Source: an uncultured Sutterella sp. (GTDB taxonomy: Bacteria > Pseudomonadota > Gammaproteobacteria > Burkholderiales > Burkholderiaceae_F). From it: a DNA stretch of 16,524 nt. Position numbers and translations under genes: made by a program. The DNA lies in contig CAJKCQ010000050.1 in NCBI GenBank assembly GCA_905198475.1, positions 1 through 16,524 on the forward strand, in the 5' to 3' direction. The notes beneath the pieces were generated by a model. The model saw only the letters and a program-made list of their open reading frames with translations, did not search any database and was not told the origin of the DNA. Of the stretch, positions 1 through 15,233 are shown piece by piece (within the stretch, counting starts at the first letter, position 1; every line of letters begins with the position of its first letter).

Positions 1-79
1 TGGTCTTGCCGTGGTCAACGTGACCAATCGTGCCCACGTTCACATGGGGCTTCTTGCGCTCAAATTTTTCCTTGGCCAT
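1..79 (-). CDS. tuf: Elongation factor Tu, N-terminal fragment (gene runs off the left edge)
   Basis: EF-Tu carries aminoacyl-tRNA to the ribosomal A site as a GTP complex. Only the first 26 codons are present, beginning [20 protein letters not shown] and ending in the P-loop GHVDHGKT (residues 19-26) that binds GTP phosphates. The start is supported by an AAGGA Shine-Dalgarno about 8 nt upstream. It lies 45 bp after fusA with no terminator between them, so it is the last visible gene of the rpsL-rpsG-fusA-tuf (str) operon and corresponds to tufA. The 3' end of a second tuf copy lies at the other edge of the window. Identification is certain; the missing part cannot be judged. Confidence 0.97.
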
Positions 80-124
80 TTTCAGTCCTTGTCAAATGGT
101 TTGGATCAGGTTATCCGATTGATT

Positions 125-2227
125 TTACTTCGTCTTGTCGGCGATCACAGCTTCGGCGACGGCACGCGGAGCTTCGGCGTAGTGCTTGAACTCCATCGTG
201 TAGGTCGCGCGGCCCTGCGTGAGGGAGCGCAGCTGCGTGGCGTAGCCGAACATCTCGGCGAGCGGAACCTCGGCCTTGATGCTCTTCGCGCCGCCGGGCA
301 GGTCTTCCATGCCCTGGATCATGCCGCGGCGGGACGACAGGTCGCCCATCACGTCGCCCATCTTTTCCTCAGGCGTCTCGACCTCAACGGACATGATCGG
401 CTCGAGGAGGACGGGGTTCGCCTTGCGCATACCGTCCTTGAAGGCCATCGAAGCGGCGATCTTGAACGCGTTTTCGTTCGAGTCGACTTCGTGGTAGGAA
501 CCGAAGTGCAGCGTGACCTTGACGTCCACGACCGGGAAGCCGGCGAGAACACCGGACTTCAGGGTGTCTTCAACGCCCTTCTCAACGGCCGGGATGTATT
601 CGCGCGGAACCACGCCGCCCTTGATGGCGTCGACGAACTCGAAGCCCTTGCCGGGTTCGAGCGGTTCGAGCTTGAGGACGACGTGACCGTACTGGCCGCG
701 GCCGCCCGACTGCTTGGCGAACTTGCATTCGGCGTTCTCAACAGTCGAACGGATCGTTTCGCGGTAGGCCACCTGGGGCTTGCCGACGGTCGCTTCGACG
801 TTGAACTCGCGCTTCATGCGGTCGACGAGAATCTCAAGGTGCAGCTCGCCCATGCCGGAGATGATGGTCTGGCCGGACTCCTCATCCGTGCGGACGCGGA
901 AGGACGGATCTTCCTGCGCGAGACGGTTGAGGGCGAGGGCCATCTTTTCCTGGTCGGCCTTGGTCTTGGGCTCGACGGCCTGCGAGATCACGGGTTCAGG
1001 GAACTCCATGCGCTCGAGGATGATCGGGGCGTCGAGGGCGCAGAGCGTGTCGCCCGTCGTGACGGACTTCAGGCCCACGGCCGCGGCGATGTCGCCCGAC
1101 TCGACCATCTTGATTTCCTTACGCTCGTTGGCGTGCATCTGCAGCAGACGGCCGATGCGTTCCTTGTTGTCCTTGACGGAGTTGAGGACCGTGTCGCCGG
1201 AGTTGAGGATGCCCGAGTAGACGCGAAGGAACGTGAGCTGGCCCACGTACGGGTCGGTCATGATCTTGAAGGCGAGGGCCGAGAAGGGAGCGTCATCGCT
1301 CGCTTCACGGGTGACTTCCTTGTCGTTCAGGTCGAAGCCCGGAACCGGCGGAATGTCCGTCGGGGCCGGCAGGAACTGCACGACGGCGTCGAGCATGCGC
1401 TGCACGCCCTTGTTCTTGAACGCGGTGCCGCAAAGCATCGGCTGGATTTCGCAGGCGATCGTGCGCTGACGAAGACCCTTGATGATCTCCTCTTCGGAAA
1501 GCGTGCCTTCCTCGAGGTACTTGTTCATCAGTTCTTCGTTCGCTTCAGCGGCCGCCTCGATCATCTTCTCGCGCCATTCGTTGGCGGAGTCGACGAGCTC
1601 GGCGGGAATCTCCTCGTACGAGAACTTCATGCCCTGGGACTTCTCGTCCCAAATGATGGCCTTCATCTTCAGAAGGTCGACGACGCCCTGGAACATGTCC
1701 TCGGCGCCGATGGGGATGACGATCGGCACGGGGTTGGCCTGCAGGCGCTTCTTCATCTGGTCGTAGACCTTGAAGAAGTTCGCACCGGTGCGGTCCATCT
1801 TGTTGACGAACGCAAGACGGGGCACGTGGTACTTATTGGCCTGACGCCACACCGTTTCAGACTGCGGCTGAACGCCGCCCACGGCGCAGTACACCATGCA
1901 GGCGCCGTCGAGCACGCGCATCGAGCGCTCCACTTCGACCGTGAAGTCGACGTGGCCCGGGGTGTCGATGATGTTCAGGCGGTACGGCTGCCACTGCATC
2001 TCCATGCCGCGCCAGAAGCAGGTCGTGGCGGCCGACGTGATCGTGATGCCGCGTTCCTGTTCCTGCTCCATCCAGTCCATCGTCGCAGCGCCGTCATGCA
2101 CTTCGCCGATCTTGTGGTTGACGCCCGTGTAGAACAGGATGCGTTCGGTCGTGGTGGTCTTGCCCGCGTCGATGTGGGCGGAAATACCGATATTGCGATA
2201 ACGCGAAATCGGAGTCTGACGAGCCAT
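125..2227 (-). CDS. fusA: Elongation factor G (translocase)
   Basis: EF-G is the cytoplasmic GTPase that drives tRNA-mRNA translocation and, with RRF, ribosome recycling. The 700-residue product has the normal family length. GTPase motifs are all present: G1 AHIDAGKT (residues 17-24), the switch I stretch RGITITSAAT (59-68), G3 DTPGHVDF (88-95) and G4 NKMDRTGANFF (142-152). Domains II-V follow, including the domain IV segment with SGGRGQYGHV and a C-terminal domain V with GYATQLRSLTQGRA. The start is set by MARQTPISRYRNIGISAHID, the usual N-terminus in Burkholderiales, and by an AGAGGAA Shine-Dalgarno. It sits 62 bp after rpsG and 45 bp before tuf, so it is cotranscribed in the str operon. 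Nothing is truncated. It looks like the canonical EF-G rather than a FusA2 or TetM-like paralogue, given its place between rpsG and tuf. Confidence 0.98.
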   Translation of the reverse strand: MARQTPISRYRNIGISAHIDAGKTTTTERILFYTGVNHKIGEVHDGAATMDWMEQEQERGITITSAATTCFWRGMEMQWQPYRLNIIDTPGHVDFTVEVERSMRVLDGACMVYCAVGGVQPQSETVWRQANKYHVPRLAFVNKMDRTGANFFKVYDQMKKRLQANPVPIVIPIGAEDMFQGVVDLLKMKAIIWDEKSQGMKFSYEEIPAELVDSANEWREKMIEAAAEANEELMNKYLEEGTLSEEEIIKGLRQRTIACEIQPMLCGTAFKNKGVQRMLDAVVQFLPAPTDIPPVPGFDLNDKEVTREASDDAPFSALAFKIMTDPYVGQLTFLRVYSGILNSGDTVLNSVKDNKERIGRLLQMHANERKEIKMVESGDIAAAVGLKSVTTGDTLCALDAPIILERMEFPEPVISQAVEPKTKADQEKMALALNRLAQEDPSFRVRTDEESGQTIISGMGELHLEILVDRMKREFNVEATVGKPQVAYRETIRSTVENAECKFAKQSGGRGQYGHVVLKLEPLEPGKGFEFVDAIKGGVVPREYIPAVEKGVEDTLKSGVLAGFPVVDVKVTLHFGSYHEVDSNENAFKIAASMAFKDGMRKANPVLLEPIMSVEVETPEEKMGDVMGDLSSRRGMIQGMEDLPGGAKSIKAEVPLAEMFGYATQLRSLTQGRATYTMEFKHYAEAPRAVAEAVIADKTK

Positions 2228-2249
2228 TTAAGGTTCCTCTCAAAGTGCG

Positions 2250-2278
2250 CCGCACGTGCCCCGGAGGGCGCCGTGCGG
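2250..2278 (-). other. Hairpin in the rpsG-fusA spacer
   Basis: A 7-bp inverted repeat (CCGCACG at 2250-2256, CGTGCGG at 2272-2278) encloses a second 4-bp GCCC/GGGC stem with a CGGA loop. It occupies much of the 62-bp gap between the rpsG stop and the fusA start and ends about 10 nt before the fusA Shine-Dalgarno in the mRNA. There is no U tract, so it is not an intrinsic terminator. A role in mRNA processing, stability or tuning of fusA translation is inferred from position only. Confidence 0.55.
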
Positions 2279-2289
2279 TCGGGATGCAG

Positions 2290-2760
2290 TTAGAAGCGGA
2301 AATGCGAGAAGGCCTTGTTGGCTTCAGCCATACGATGGACTTCGTCGCGCTTCTTCACGGCGCCGCCGCGGTTTTCGCTGGCGTCGAGCAGCTCGCCGGC
2401 GAGGCGCTGCGGCATCGACTTCTCGGAGCGGCTCTTGGCCGACTCACGCAGCCAGCGCATGGCGAGGGCGAGGCGGCGGACCGGACGGACTTCGACCGGG
2501 ACCTGGTAGTTCGCGCCACCGACGCGGCGGGACTTCACTTCCACCAGCGGACGGACGTTGTTGATGGCGTTGTTGAACACTTCCAGGGCGCTCTTGCCGG
2601 TCTTCTCTTCGATCTGCGCGAAGGCGCCGTAGACGATGCGTTCCGCAACCGACTTCTTGCCATCGAGCATGATCACATTGATGAACTTGGTAACTTCAAC
2701 GCTGCCGAACTTCGGATCCGGCAGGATTTCGCGCTTCGGTACTTCGCGACGACGGGGCAT
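2290..2760 (-). CDS. rpsG: 30S ribosomal protein S7
   Basis: S7 is the primary 16S rRNA-binding protein that nucleates assembly of the 30S head and contacts tRNA in the E site. The 156-residue product is full length for the family. It starts MPRRREVPKREILPDPKFGS and carries the conserved central stretch VGGANYQVPVEVRPVRRLAL with the rRNA-binding beta hairpin, followed by RWLRESAKSRSEKSMPQRLA. The start is supported by an AGAGGAATTCAAATG context. It follows rpsL after an unusually structured 164-bp spacer and precedes fusA by 62 bp. In E. coli, S7 represses its own operon by binding the rpsL-rpsG intercistronic RNA; the structured spacer here could be the counterpart, but this is inference. 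Confidence 0.98.
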   Translation of the reverse strand: MPRRREVPKREILPDPKFGSVEVTKFINVIMLDGKKSVAERIVYGAFAQIEEKTGKSALEVFNNAINNVRPLVEVKSRRVGGANYQVPVEVRPVRRLALAMRWLRESAKSRSEKSMPQRLAGELLDASENRGGAVKKRDEVHRMAEANKAFSHFRF

Positions 2761-2924
2761 TTGAATTCCTCTTTTATCTTCAGTCTTGCGCGCTTCCCGA
2801 CTACATCAGACTGCGGGGCGCGCATTTTTGATCAATTTGCGGACTGAGCGTCCGCGACTTACTCGGCCTCGGACGCGGCAGCGTCCAGCGGCCGTTCGCC
2901 TGCGGCTCAGGGCCGCGAAGCCGA
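2761..2924 (-). promoter_or_regulatory. Structured rpsL-rpsG intercistronic region (candidate S7 target)
   Basis: In mRNA order the 164-nt spacer holds four inverted repeats: GCGGC/GCCGC (2902-2906 with 2912-2916), a perfect 6-bp GGACGC/GCGTCC with a 4-nt loop (2871-2886), a perfect 6-bp GCGGAC/GTCCGC with a 5-nt loop (2839-2855), and TGCGCGC/GCGCGCA (2787-2793 with 2818-2824) extended inward by CCCG/CGGG. The last ends about 15 nt before the rpsG Shine-Dalgarno. No credible -35/-10 pair and no U tract follow them, so transcription should continue. S7 autoregulation at this spacer is established in E. coli; applying it here is inferred from position and folding potential. Confidence 0.5.
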
Positions 2925-3302
2925 TTAGGCCGCCTTCGGGCGCTTCGCGCCGTACTTGGAGCGGGCCTGCTTGCGGTCCTTGACGCCCTGGGTGTCGAGG
3001 GAGCCGCGCACGATGTGGTAGCGCACGCCAGGAAGGTCCTTCACACGACCGCCGCGGATGAGCACCACGGAGTGTTCCTGAAGGTTGTGGCCTTCGCCGC
3101 CGATGTAGGAAATCACTTCGAAGCCGTTGGTGAGGCGCACCTTGGCGACCTTACGCAGAGCCGAGTTCGGCTTCTTCGGGGTCGTCGTGTACACGCGGGT
3201 GCACACGCCGCGCTTCTGGGGGCAGTTCTTCAGAGCCGGGCTCTTGCTCTTGTCGTGCGTGAGCTCACGGGGCTTGCGAACCAACTGGTTGATAGTAGGC
3301 AT
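2925..3302 (-). CDS. rpsL: 30S ribosomal protein S12
   Basis: S12 sits at the decoding centre of the 30S subunit and governs accuracy and streptomycin response. The 125-residue product is close to the E. coli length of 124. It contains the signature CPQKRGVCTRVYTTTPKKPN and the loop GGRVKDLPGVRYH. Lys43, Lys44 and Lys88 (counting Met1) are all wild type, so no classical streptomycin-resistance substitution is present. Asp89, the residue that is methylthiolated in many bacteria, is conserved. It is the first gene of the str operon, about 140 nt downstream of its promoter. The Shine-Dalgarno is weak (GGACGAT before ATG), and a terminator-like hairpin ends about 18 nt upstream of the start, suggesting leader control. 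Confidence 0.98.
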   Translation of the reverse strand: MPTINQLVRKPRELTHDKSKSPALKNCPQKRGVCTRVYTTTPKKPNSALRKVAKVRLTNGFEVISYIGGEGHNLQEHSVVLIRGGRVKDLPGVRYHIVRGSLDTQGVKDRKQARSKYGAKRPKAA

Positions 3303-3319
3303 ATCGTCCGTCTATAGAT

Positions 3320-3388
3320 AAAAAAGCGTCCCGATGACGTCCGGGGCGCAGGTTTAACCGTTTTCAGAAAGGCCCTATTCTCCCCGAA
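3320..3388 (-). promoter_or_regulatory. Candidate attenuator in the rpsL leader
   Basis: In the transcript, GCGCCCCG (3349-3342) pairs with CGGGACGC (3333-3326) to give an 8-bp stem with one A-C mismatch and an 8-nt loop. It is followed at once by six U residues (3325-3320), as in an intrinsic terminator. A segment further upstream in the RNA, UUCGGGG (3388-3382), can instead pair with CCCCGGA (3346-3340) and would occupy the 5' arm of that stem. The two folds exclude each other, as in terminator/antiterminator switches. It lies between the str promoter and rpsL. That it regulates rpsL is inferred. Confidence 0.5.
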
Positions 3389-3451
3389 CAGCCTACTCGC
3401 ACAGGCGATTCGACGATTCGTAAGGAATTGGTCGGATTCTGAGAACGTGTG

Positions 3452-3480
3452 ATTTTCGTTCAGTTGACTCCGGGTGTCAA
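3452..3480 (-). promoter_or_regulatory. Sigma70-type promoter of the str operon
   Basis: On the minus strand a perfect TTGACA (-35, 3475-3480) is followed by a 17-bp spacer and GAAAAT (-10, 3452-3457; 4 of 6 matches, including the key A2 and T6). It starts about 25 bp beyond the T-run of the rpoC terminator, as expected for a fresh start of transcription into rpsL. The predicted start near 3445 leaves a leader of about 140 nt. A TTGAC/GTCAA inverted repeat (3464-3468, 3476-3480) overlaps the -35 box, possibly by chance. Confidence 0.7.
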
Positions 3481-3504
3481 GCGACTGTCCCCGGATTTTC
3501 AATG

Positions 3505-3558
3505 AAAAAGCGGCCCGGCCGGAGCCCCTCCGTGGGGGAGGGGTCCGTGCCGGGCCGC
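3505..3558 (-). terminator. Intrinsic terminator after rpoC
   Basis: GCGGCCCGGC (3510-3519) pairs perfectly with GCCGGGCCGC (3549-3558). The stem continues inward with CGGA/TCCG and CCCCTCC/GGAGGGG, interrupted by single-base bulges, and closes on a 5-nt loop. On the minus strand it is followed directly by TTTTT (3509-3505). It lies 60-115 bp after the rpoC stop and before the str promoter, so it ends the rpoBC transcript. Confidence 0.93.
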
Positions 3559-3570
3559 CGGATCCAGGCG

Positions 3571-3598
3571 TCCGCCGCTTCCGCGAAGGAGCGGCGGA
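3571..3598 (-). other. Extra stem-loop just after rpoC
   Basis: A perfect 9-bp inverted repeat TCCGCCGCT/AGCGGCGGA (3571-3579 with 3590-3598) with a 10-nt loop sits between the rpoC stop and the main terminator. It lacks a U tract of its own. It may pause polymerase ahead of the terminator or protect the 3' end; its role is unknown. Confidence 0.6.
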
Positions 3599-3619
3599 TT
3601 CCGAAGATCATGGGTGCGC

Positions 3620-8020
<4,401 letters not shown>

Positions 8021-8037
8021 TTCGCTTAAATCCTTGC

Positions 8038-12201
<4,164 letters not shown>

Positions 12202-12507
12202 GTAGACTCCGTTCGACATTAGGAATGAACCGGAAGAAGTCGGGTCTTGATGAGGGCGGGATGCAAGGACGCCGAAAAGCCGCTCGGCACTTCAGATTTC
12301 GTCAATCTGAGTCCGCGCGGCGCGCATTTGCAGGTTTTTGAGTCTGGCGACAGGTTCATCAAGGAAGGGACTTTGATCTGATTTTCTCATGAAACGCTGC
12401 GGAGAAGATCAGATCAAAGCCTCCTTGCGGAGGCTTTGAGGTGCTCCGCGACGGGCGCCCCCAGAGGGGACGTATCCGTCCGGAGCTTGCCGGTCAAGCA
12501 ATAATTA
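12202..12507 (-). promoter_or_regulatory. rplL-rpoB intercistronic region with alternative hairpins
   Basis: This 306-bp spacer holds no gene that I can support. In mRNA order it contains small GC-rich hairpins just after rplL (GCTTG/CAAGC at 12485-12499; CCCC/GGGG at 12459-12469). Next is a perfect 11-bp stem closed by a GCAA tetraloop (12414-12424 with 12429-12439). An overlapping 18-nt inverted repeat with one mismatch (12371-12388 with 12402-12419) follows, then a CAGATT/AATCTG hairpin (12293-12309). The second and third share bases and cannot form together. None has a U tract and I see no convincing promoter. E. coli has an attenuator and an RNase III site in this spacer; a similar role here is inferred. 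Confidence 0.6.
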
Positions 12508-12885
<378 letters not shown>

Positions 12886-12931
12886 TTTTAGCTCCGTATT
12901 ACGTAGTGTTTAGTTTGTTTGGAAAAACGAA

Positions 12932-13462
12932 TTAGGCTGCAGCCTTTTCCTTGGCATCGCGCACAGCGGCCACGGTGCGCACGAAGCGCGCCGGGACTTC
13001 GTTGACGGTACGGACGAACTTCGCGATCGGCTCGTTCATCGTGGCCATCAACTTGGCAAGGAGTTCCTCGCGGCTCGGCATCGAGGCGAGCTGCTTGACG
13101 GCTTCCACGTCCATGACGTAGTTGTCCATCGCACCGCCCTTCACGACGAGCTTCTCGTTGTCCTTGGCGAACTTGACAAGAACCTTGGCAGCAGCGACCG
13201 GGTCGGCGGAGAAGCCGTAGACGAGCGGACCAGCGAACTGGTCAGCAAGCCCGGCAAACCCCGTGCCTTCCACGGCGCGGCGAACCAGCGTGTTCTTGAC
13301 AACACGCAGCGTCACGCCATTCTTGCGCGCTTCAGCGCGCAGCTGCGTGACGGCCTGTACGGTCAGCCCACGGTATTCGGCGATGACCATCACGGAGGAC
13401 TTCGAAACGACTTCCGAAATCTCCGCAATGACTGCCGCCTTGTCTTCACGATTAAGACCCAT
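12932..13462 (-). CDS. rplJ: 50S ribosomal protein L10
   Basis: L10 anchors L7/L12 dimers to 23S rRNA next to L11 and is the known translational repressor of its own operon. The 176-residue product is slightly longer than E. coli L10 (165). The N-terminal rRNA-binding domain has the conserved AEYRGLTVQAVTQLRAEAR (residues 28-46) and RVVKNTLVRRAVEGT. The C-terminal helical segment (about 130-176), ending AKFVRTVNEVPARFVRTVAA, is the L12-binding spine; its extra length is a lysine/alanine-rich end. The start MGLNREDKAAVIAE has GGAG 7 nt upstream. A 509-bp spacer separates it from rplA, and rplL follows closely. Confidence 0.98.
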   Translation of the reverse strand: MGLNREDKAAVIAEISEVVSKSSVMVIAEYRGLTVQAVTQLRAEARKNGVTLRVVKNTLVRRAVEGTGFAGLADQFAGPLVYGFSADPVAAAKVLVKFAKDNEKLVVKGGAMDNYVMDVEAVKQLASMPSREELLAKLMATMNEPIAKFVRTVNEVPARFVRTVAAVRDAKEKAAA

Positions 13463-13690
13463 GGTCTGGCTCCACTCAGAGACGCCGATCCAACGGACCG
13501 GCGCCGGTTGCGATTAACCGGCAACCTTCTGAGAGCTTCACTTCTGTCAGAAGCCGGGGGCCTCGTTCCGAGGCGTCCGCAGCTTGGCAAACACGACGCA
13601 ATGTCTCTCTTCGGTGCCGTCTGCGCTGGACCTCTTGCCGGCAGACGTTCCCGACGCGGAAAGTGCGTCCGCAGAACGCTGCAAGAGAAT
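13463..13690 (-). ncRNA. rplJ leader (candidate L10 autoregulatory RNA)
   Basis: The region immediately upstream of rplJ has dense folding potential. Near the start codon, GCTCTCAGA (13536-13528) can pair with TCTGA-GTG-GAGC (13480-13469), a 9-bp stem with a 3-nt bulge whose 3' strand includes the rplJ Shine-Dalgarno. It encloses GGTTGC/GCAACC (13506-13511 with 13521-13526), which competes with CCGGTT/AACCGG (13504-13521). Upstream are CTTCT/AGAAG (13541-13553), CCTCG/CGAGG (13561-13573) and CGTCTGC/GCAGACG (13618-13647). Repression of rplJL by the L10-L12 complex through such a leader is established in other bacteria. The exact kink-turn motif was not identified, so the assignment rests on position and folding. 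No clear promoter was seen. Confidence 0.5.
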
Positions 13691-13795
13691 TAAAAGCGAT
13701 CCCCTGATCCGGCGTTTCTTCTTTCCCCGCCGGGGGAGGAGACTGCTCTCCAGCGGTCTTTGACAGCAGTTCGGCCTTCAACACCACCCCGGAGG

Positions 13796-13908
13796 GAGGC
13801 GCCCGGGCCGAACCACCCAAAGCCCTTGAGGCCTCACGGCCTCAGCGAAGATCAGCTGATCTTCGGGCATCCCCGCGGACGGGGTTCGCTCGGGAAGCGA
13901 GGCGCCCG
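13796..13908. repeat. Palindromic element bounded by 10-bp direct repeats
   Basis: GAGGCGCCCG occurs at 13796-13805 and again at 13899-13908. Between them are nested inverted repeats. CGAACC/GGTTCG (13809-13814, 13883-13888) encloses GCCC/GGGC (13822-13825, 13865-13868). Inside are a 7-bp TGAGGCC/GGCCTCA stem with a GTGA loop on the transcribed strand (13827-13844) and a perfect 20-bp palindrome CGAAGATCAGCTGATCTTCG (13846-13865). CCCC/GGGG (13871-13884) and TCGCT/AGCGA (13886-13900) add further stems. It resembles a small non-coding palindromic repeat, but only one copy is visible, so mobility is inference. It may instead be just part of the rplA-rplJ leader. Confidence 0.4.
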
Positions 13909-13971
13909 CGTCTGTCGCGGACGTCCTCTCCTCTTTGCGCACTGCAGGGGTGCCGCCCCTGGAAAATTCAA

Positions 13972-14667
13972 TTACGCAGCGATGGTGCCGGCATCAATGC
14001 GTACGCCCGGGCCCATCGTCGAAGAGACCGAGACCTTGCACAGGTACTGGCCCTTCTGGGAGGCGGGCTTGAGCTTGTTGATCTGGTCGATCAGGGCGGC
14101 GAGATTCGTGCGCAGACGCTCGGCCTCGAAGGAGGCGCGGCCGATCGGCGCGTGAATGATGCCGGCCTTATCGGCGCGGAACTGGACCTGACCGGCCTTG
14201 GCGTTCTTGACGGCCTGGGCGACGTTCGGCGTGACGGTGCCGACCTTCGGGTTCGGCATCAGGCCGCGCGGGCCGAGGATCTGGCCGAGCTGACCGACAA
14301 CGCGCATGGCGTCCGGCGAGGCGATCACGACGTCGAAGTCGAGTTCACCGGCCTTGACCTTGGCGGCGAGGTCGTCGAAGCCGACGATGTCGGCGCCGGC
14401 GGCGCGGGCTTCGTCAGCCTTGGCGCCCTGGGTGAAGACGGCGACGCGGACGGTCTTGCCCGTGCCTTCCGGCATCACGACGGCGCCGCGGACGGCCTGG
14501 TCGGACTTGCGGGGATCGATGCCGAGCTGAACGGCAACGTCCACGGACTCATCGAACTTGGCAGTCGCGTTGGTGCGGACGAGGTTGAGCGCGTCGAGGA
14601 CCGGGTAGGCCTTACCGGCCTCAACCTTGCCCTGGAACGCCTGCTGGCGCTTCGTAAGCTTAGCCAT
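13972..14667 (-). CDS. rplA: 50S ribosomal protein L1
   Basis: L1 forms the mobile stalk at the 50S E site that helps release deacylated tRNA, and in E. coli represses the rplKA operon. The 231-residue product has normal length. The family signature LGQILGPRGLMPNPKVGTVT is at residues 127-146, and the RNA-binding stretch KFDESVDVAVQLGIDPRKSDQ is at 37-57. The start ATG directly abuts the rplK stop codon (TAAATG), with the GGAGGG Shine-Dalgarno inside the last codons of rplK, so the two genes should be translationally coupled. A 6-bp hairpin (13945-13961) without a U tract lies just after its stop, and 509 bp separate it from rplJ. Confidence 0.98.
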   Translation of the reverse strand: MAKLTKRQQAFQGKVEAGKAYPVLDALNLVRTNATAKFDESVDVAVQLGIDPRKSDQAVRGAVVMPEGTGKTVRVAVFTQGAKADEARAAGADIVGFDDLAAKVKAGELDFDVVIASPDAMRVVGQLGQILGPRGLMPNPKVGTVTPNVAQAVKNAKAGQVQFRADKAGIIHAPIGRASFEAERLRTNLAALIDQINKLKPASQKGQYLCKVSVSSTMGPGVRIDAGTIAA

Positions 14668-15099
14668 TTAGAGACCCTCCACAACGATGCCCATCGAGCG
14701 AGCGGAACCGGCGATCGTGCGAACAGCGGCGTCCATGTCGGCAGCCGTCAGATCCGGCTCCTTCGTCTTGGCGATCTCTTCGGCCTGAGCGCGCGTGATC
14801 TTGCCCACCTTCGTGGTGTGCGGACGCGCGGAACCCTTCTGGACCTTGGCCGCCTTCTTGATGAGGACGGTGGCCGGAGGGGTCTTCATGATGAACGTGA
14901 AGCTCTTGTCGGCGTAGGCGGTGATCACGACCGGAATCGGGAGACCCGCTTCCATGCCCTGCGTCTTCGCGTTGAACGCCTTGCAGAACTCCATGATGTT
15001 CAGGCCGCGCTGGCCGAGGGCCGGGCCGATGGGGGGCGAGGGGTTGGCCTTGCCGGCAGGAACCTGCAGCTTGATGAAGCCGACGATTTTCTTTGCCAT
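14668..15099 (-). CDS. rplK: 50S ribosomal protein L11
   Basis: L11 binds the GTPase-associated centre of 23S rRNA and is needed for RelA activation and for thiostrepton action. The 143-residue product has normal length. It opens MAKKIVGFIKLQVPAGKANP, carries the proline-rich thiostrepton-region helix SPPIGPALGQRGLNIMEFCK (about residues 21-40), and ends in the rRNA-binding domain with QAEEIAKTKEPDLTAADMDA and GSARSMGIVVEGL. It is the first gene after a strong promoter and is joined to rplA with no gap. An AGGA lies about 12 nt upstream of the ATG, longer spacing than ideal. The roughly 80-nt leader may hold an L1 repressor site, which I could not pin down. Confidence 0.98.
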   Translation of the reverse strand: MAKKIVGFIKLQVPAGKANPSPPIGPALGQRGLNIMEFCKAFNAKTQGMEAGLPIPVVITAYADKSFTFIMKTPPATVLIKKAAKVQKGSARPHTTKVGKITRAQAEEIAKTKEPDLTAADMDAAVRTIAGSARSMGIVVEGL

Positions 15100-15185
15100 T
15101 TGGCTTTAATTCCTATTGGGTTCGATCGCTCCTTTCTCCAGGCGGATCAAGGGGCTCCCCAGTTGGTTGAAAACAGAGAAGCGCG

Positions 15186-15214
15186 AATATACACCTCGTT
15201 TCCCGAAGGTGCAA
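15186..15214 (-). promoter_or_regulatory. Sigma70-type promoter for rplK-rplA
   Basis: On the minus strand TTGCAC (-35, 15209-15214) is separated by exactly 17 bp from TATATT (-10, 15186-15191). It lies in the 134-bp nusG-rplK spacer, matching the established position of the L11 promoter in E. coli. Transcription should begin near 15179, giving a leader of about 80 nt. No terminator is seen after nusG, so upstream transcripts may also read into rplK. Confidence 0.8.
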
Positions 15215-15233
15215 CCAGTTTCGCGGATTTTTT

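Noticed and set aside
11..2293. A 760-codon open frame on the plus strand, antisense to fusA
   Set aside because: Shadow of fusA spanning into the neighbouring spacers; composition is typical of an antisense frame in GC-rich DNA.
3311..3316. TATAGA on the minus strand just before rpsL as a second -10 box
   Set aside because: The sequence 17 bp upstream (CGTCAT) does not resemble a -35 box, and the predicted start would leave almost no leader or ribosome-binding site.
13676..13740. TTTAAT near 13690 as a -10 box for an rplJ promoter, with the nearby CCGGCG/CGCCGG stem as a terminator
   Set aside because: The -35 position (AAACGC) is poor and no U tract directly follows the stem, so neither call is supported.
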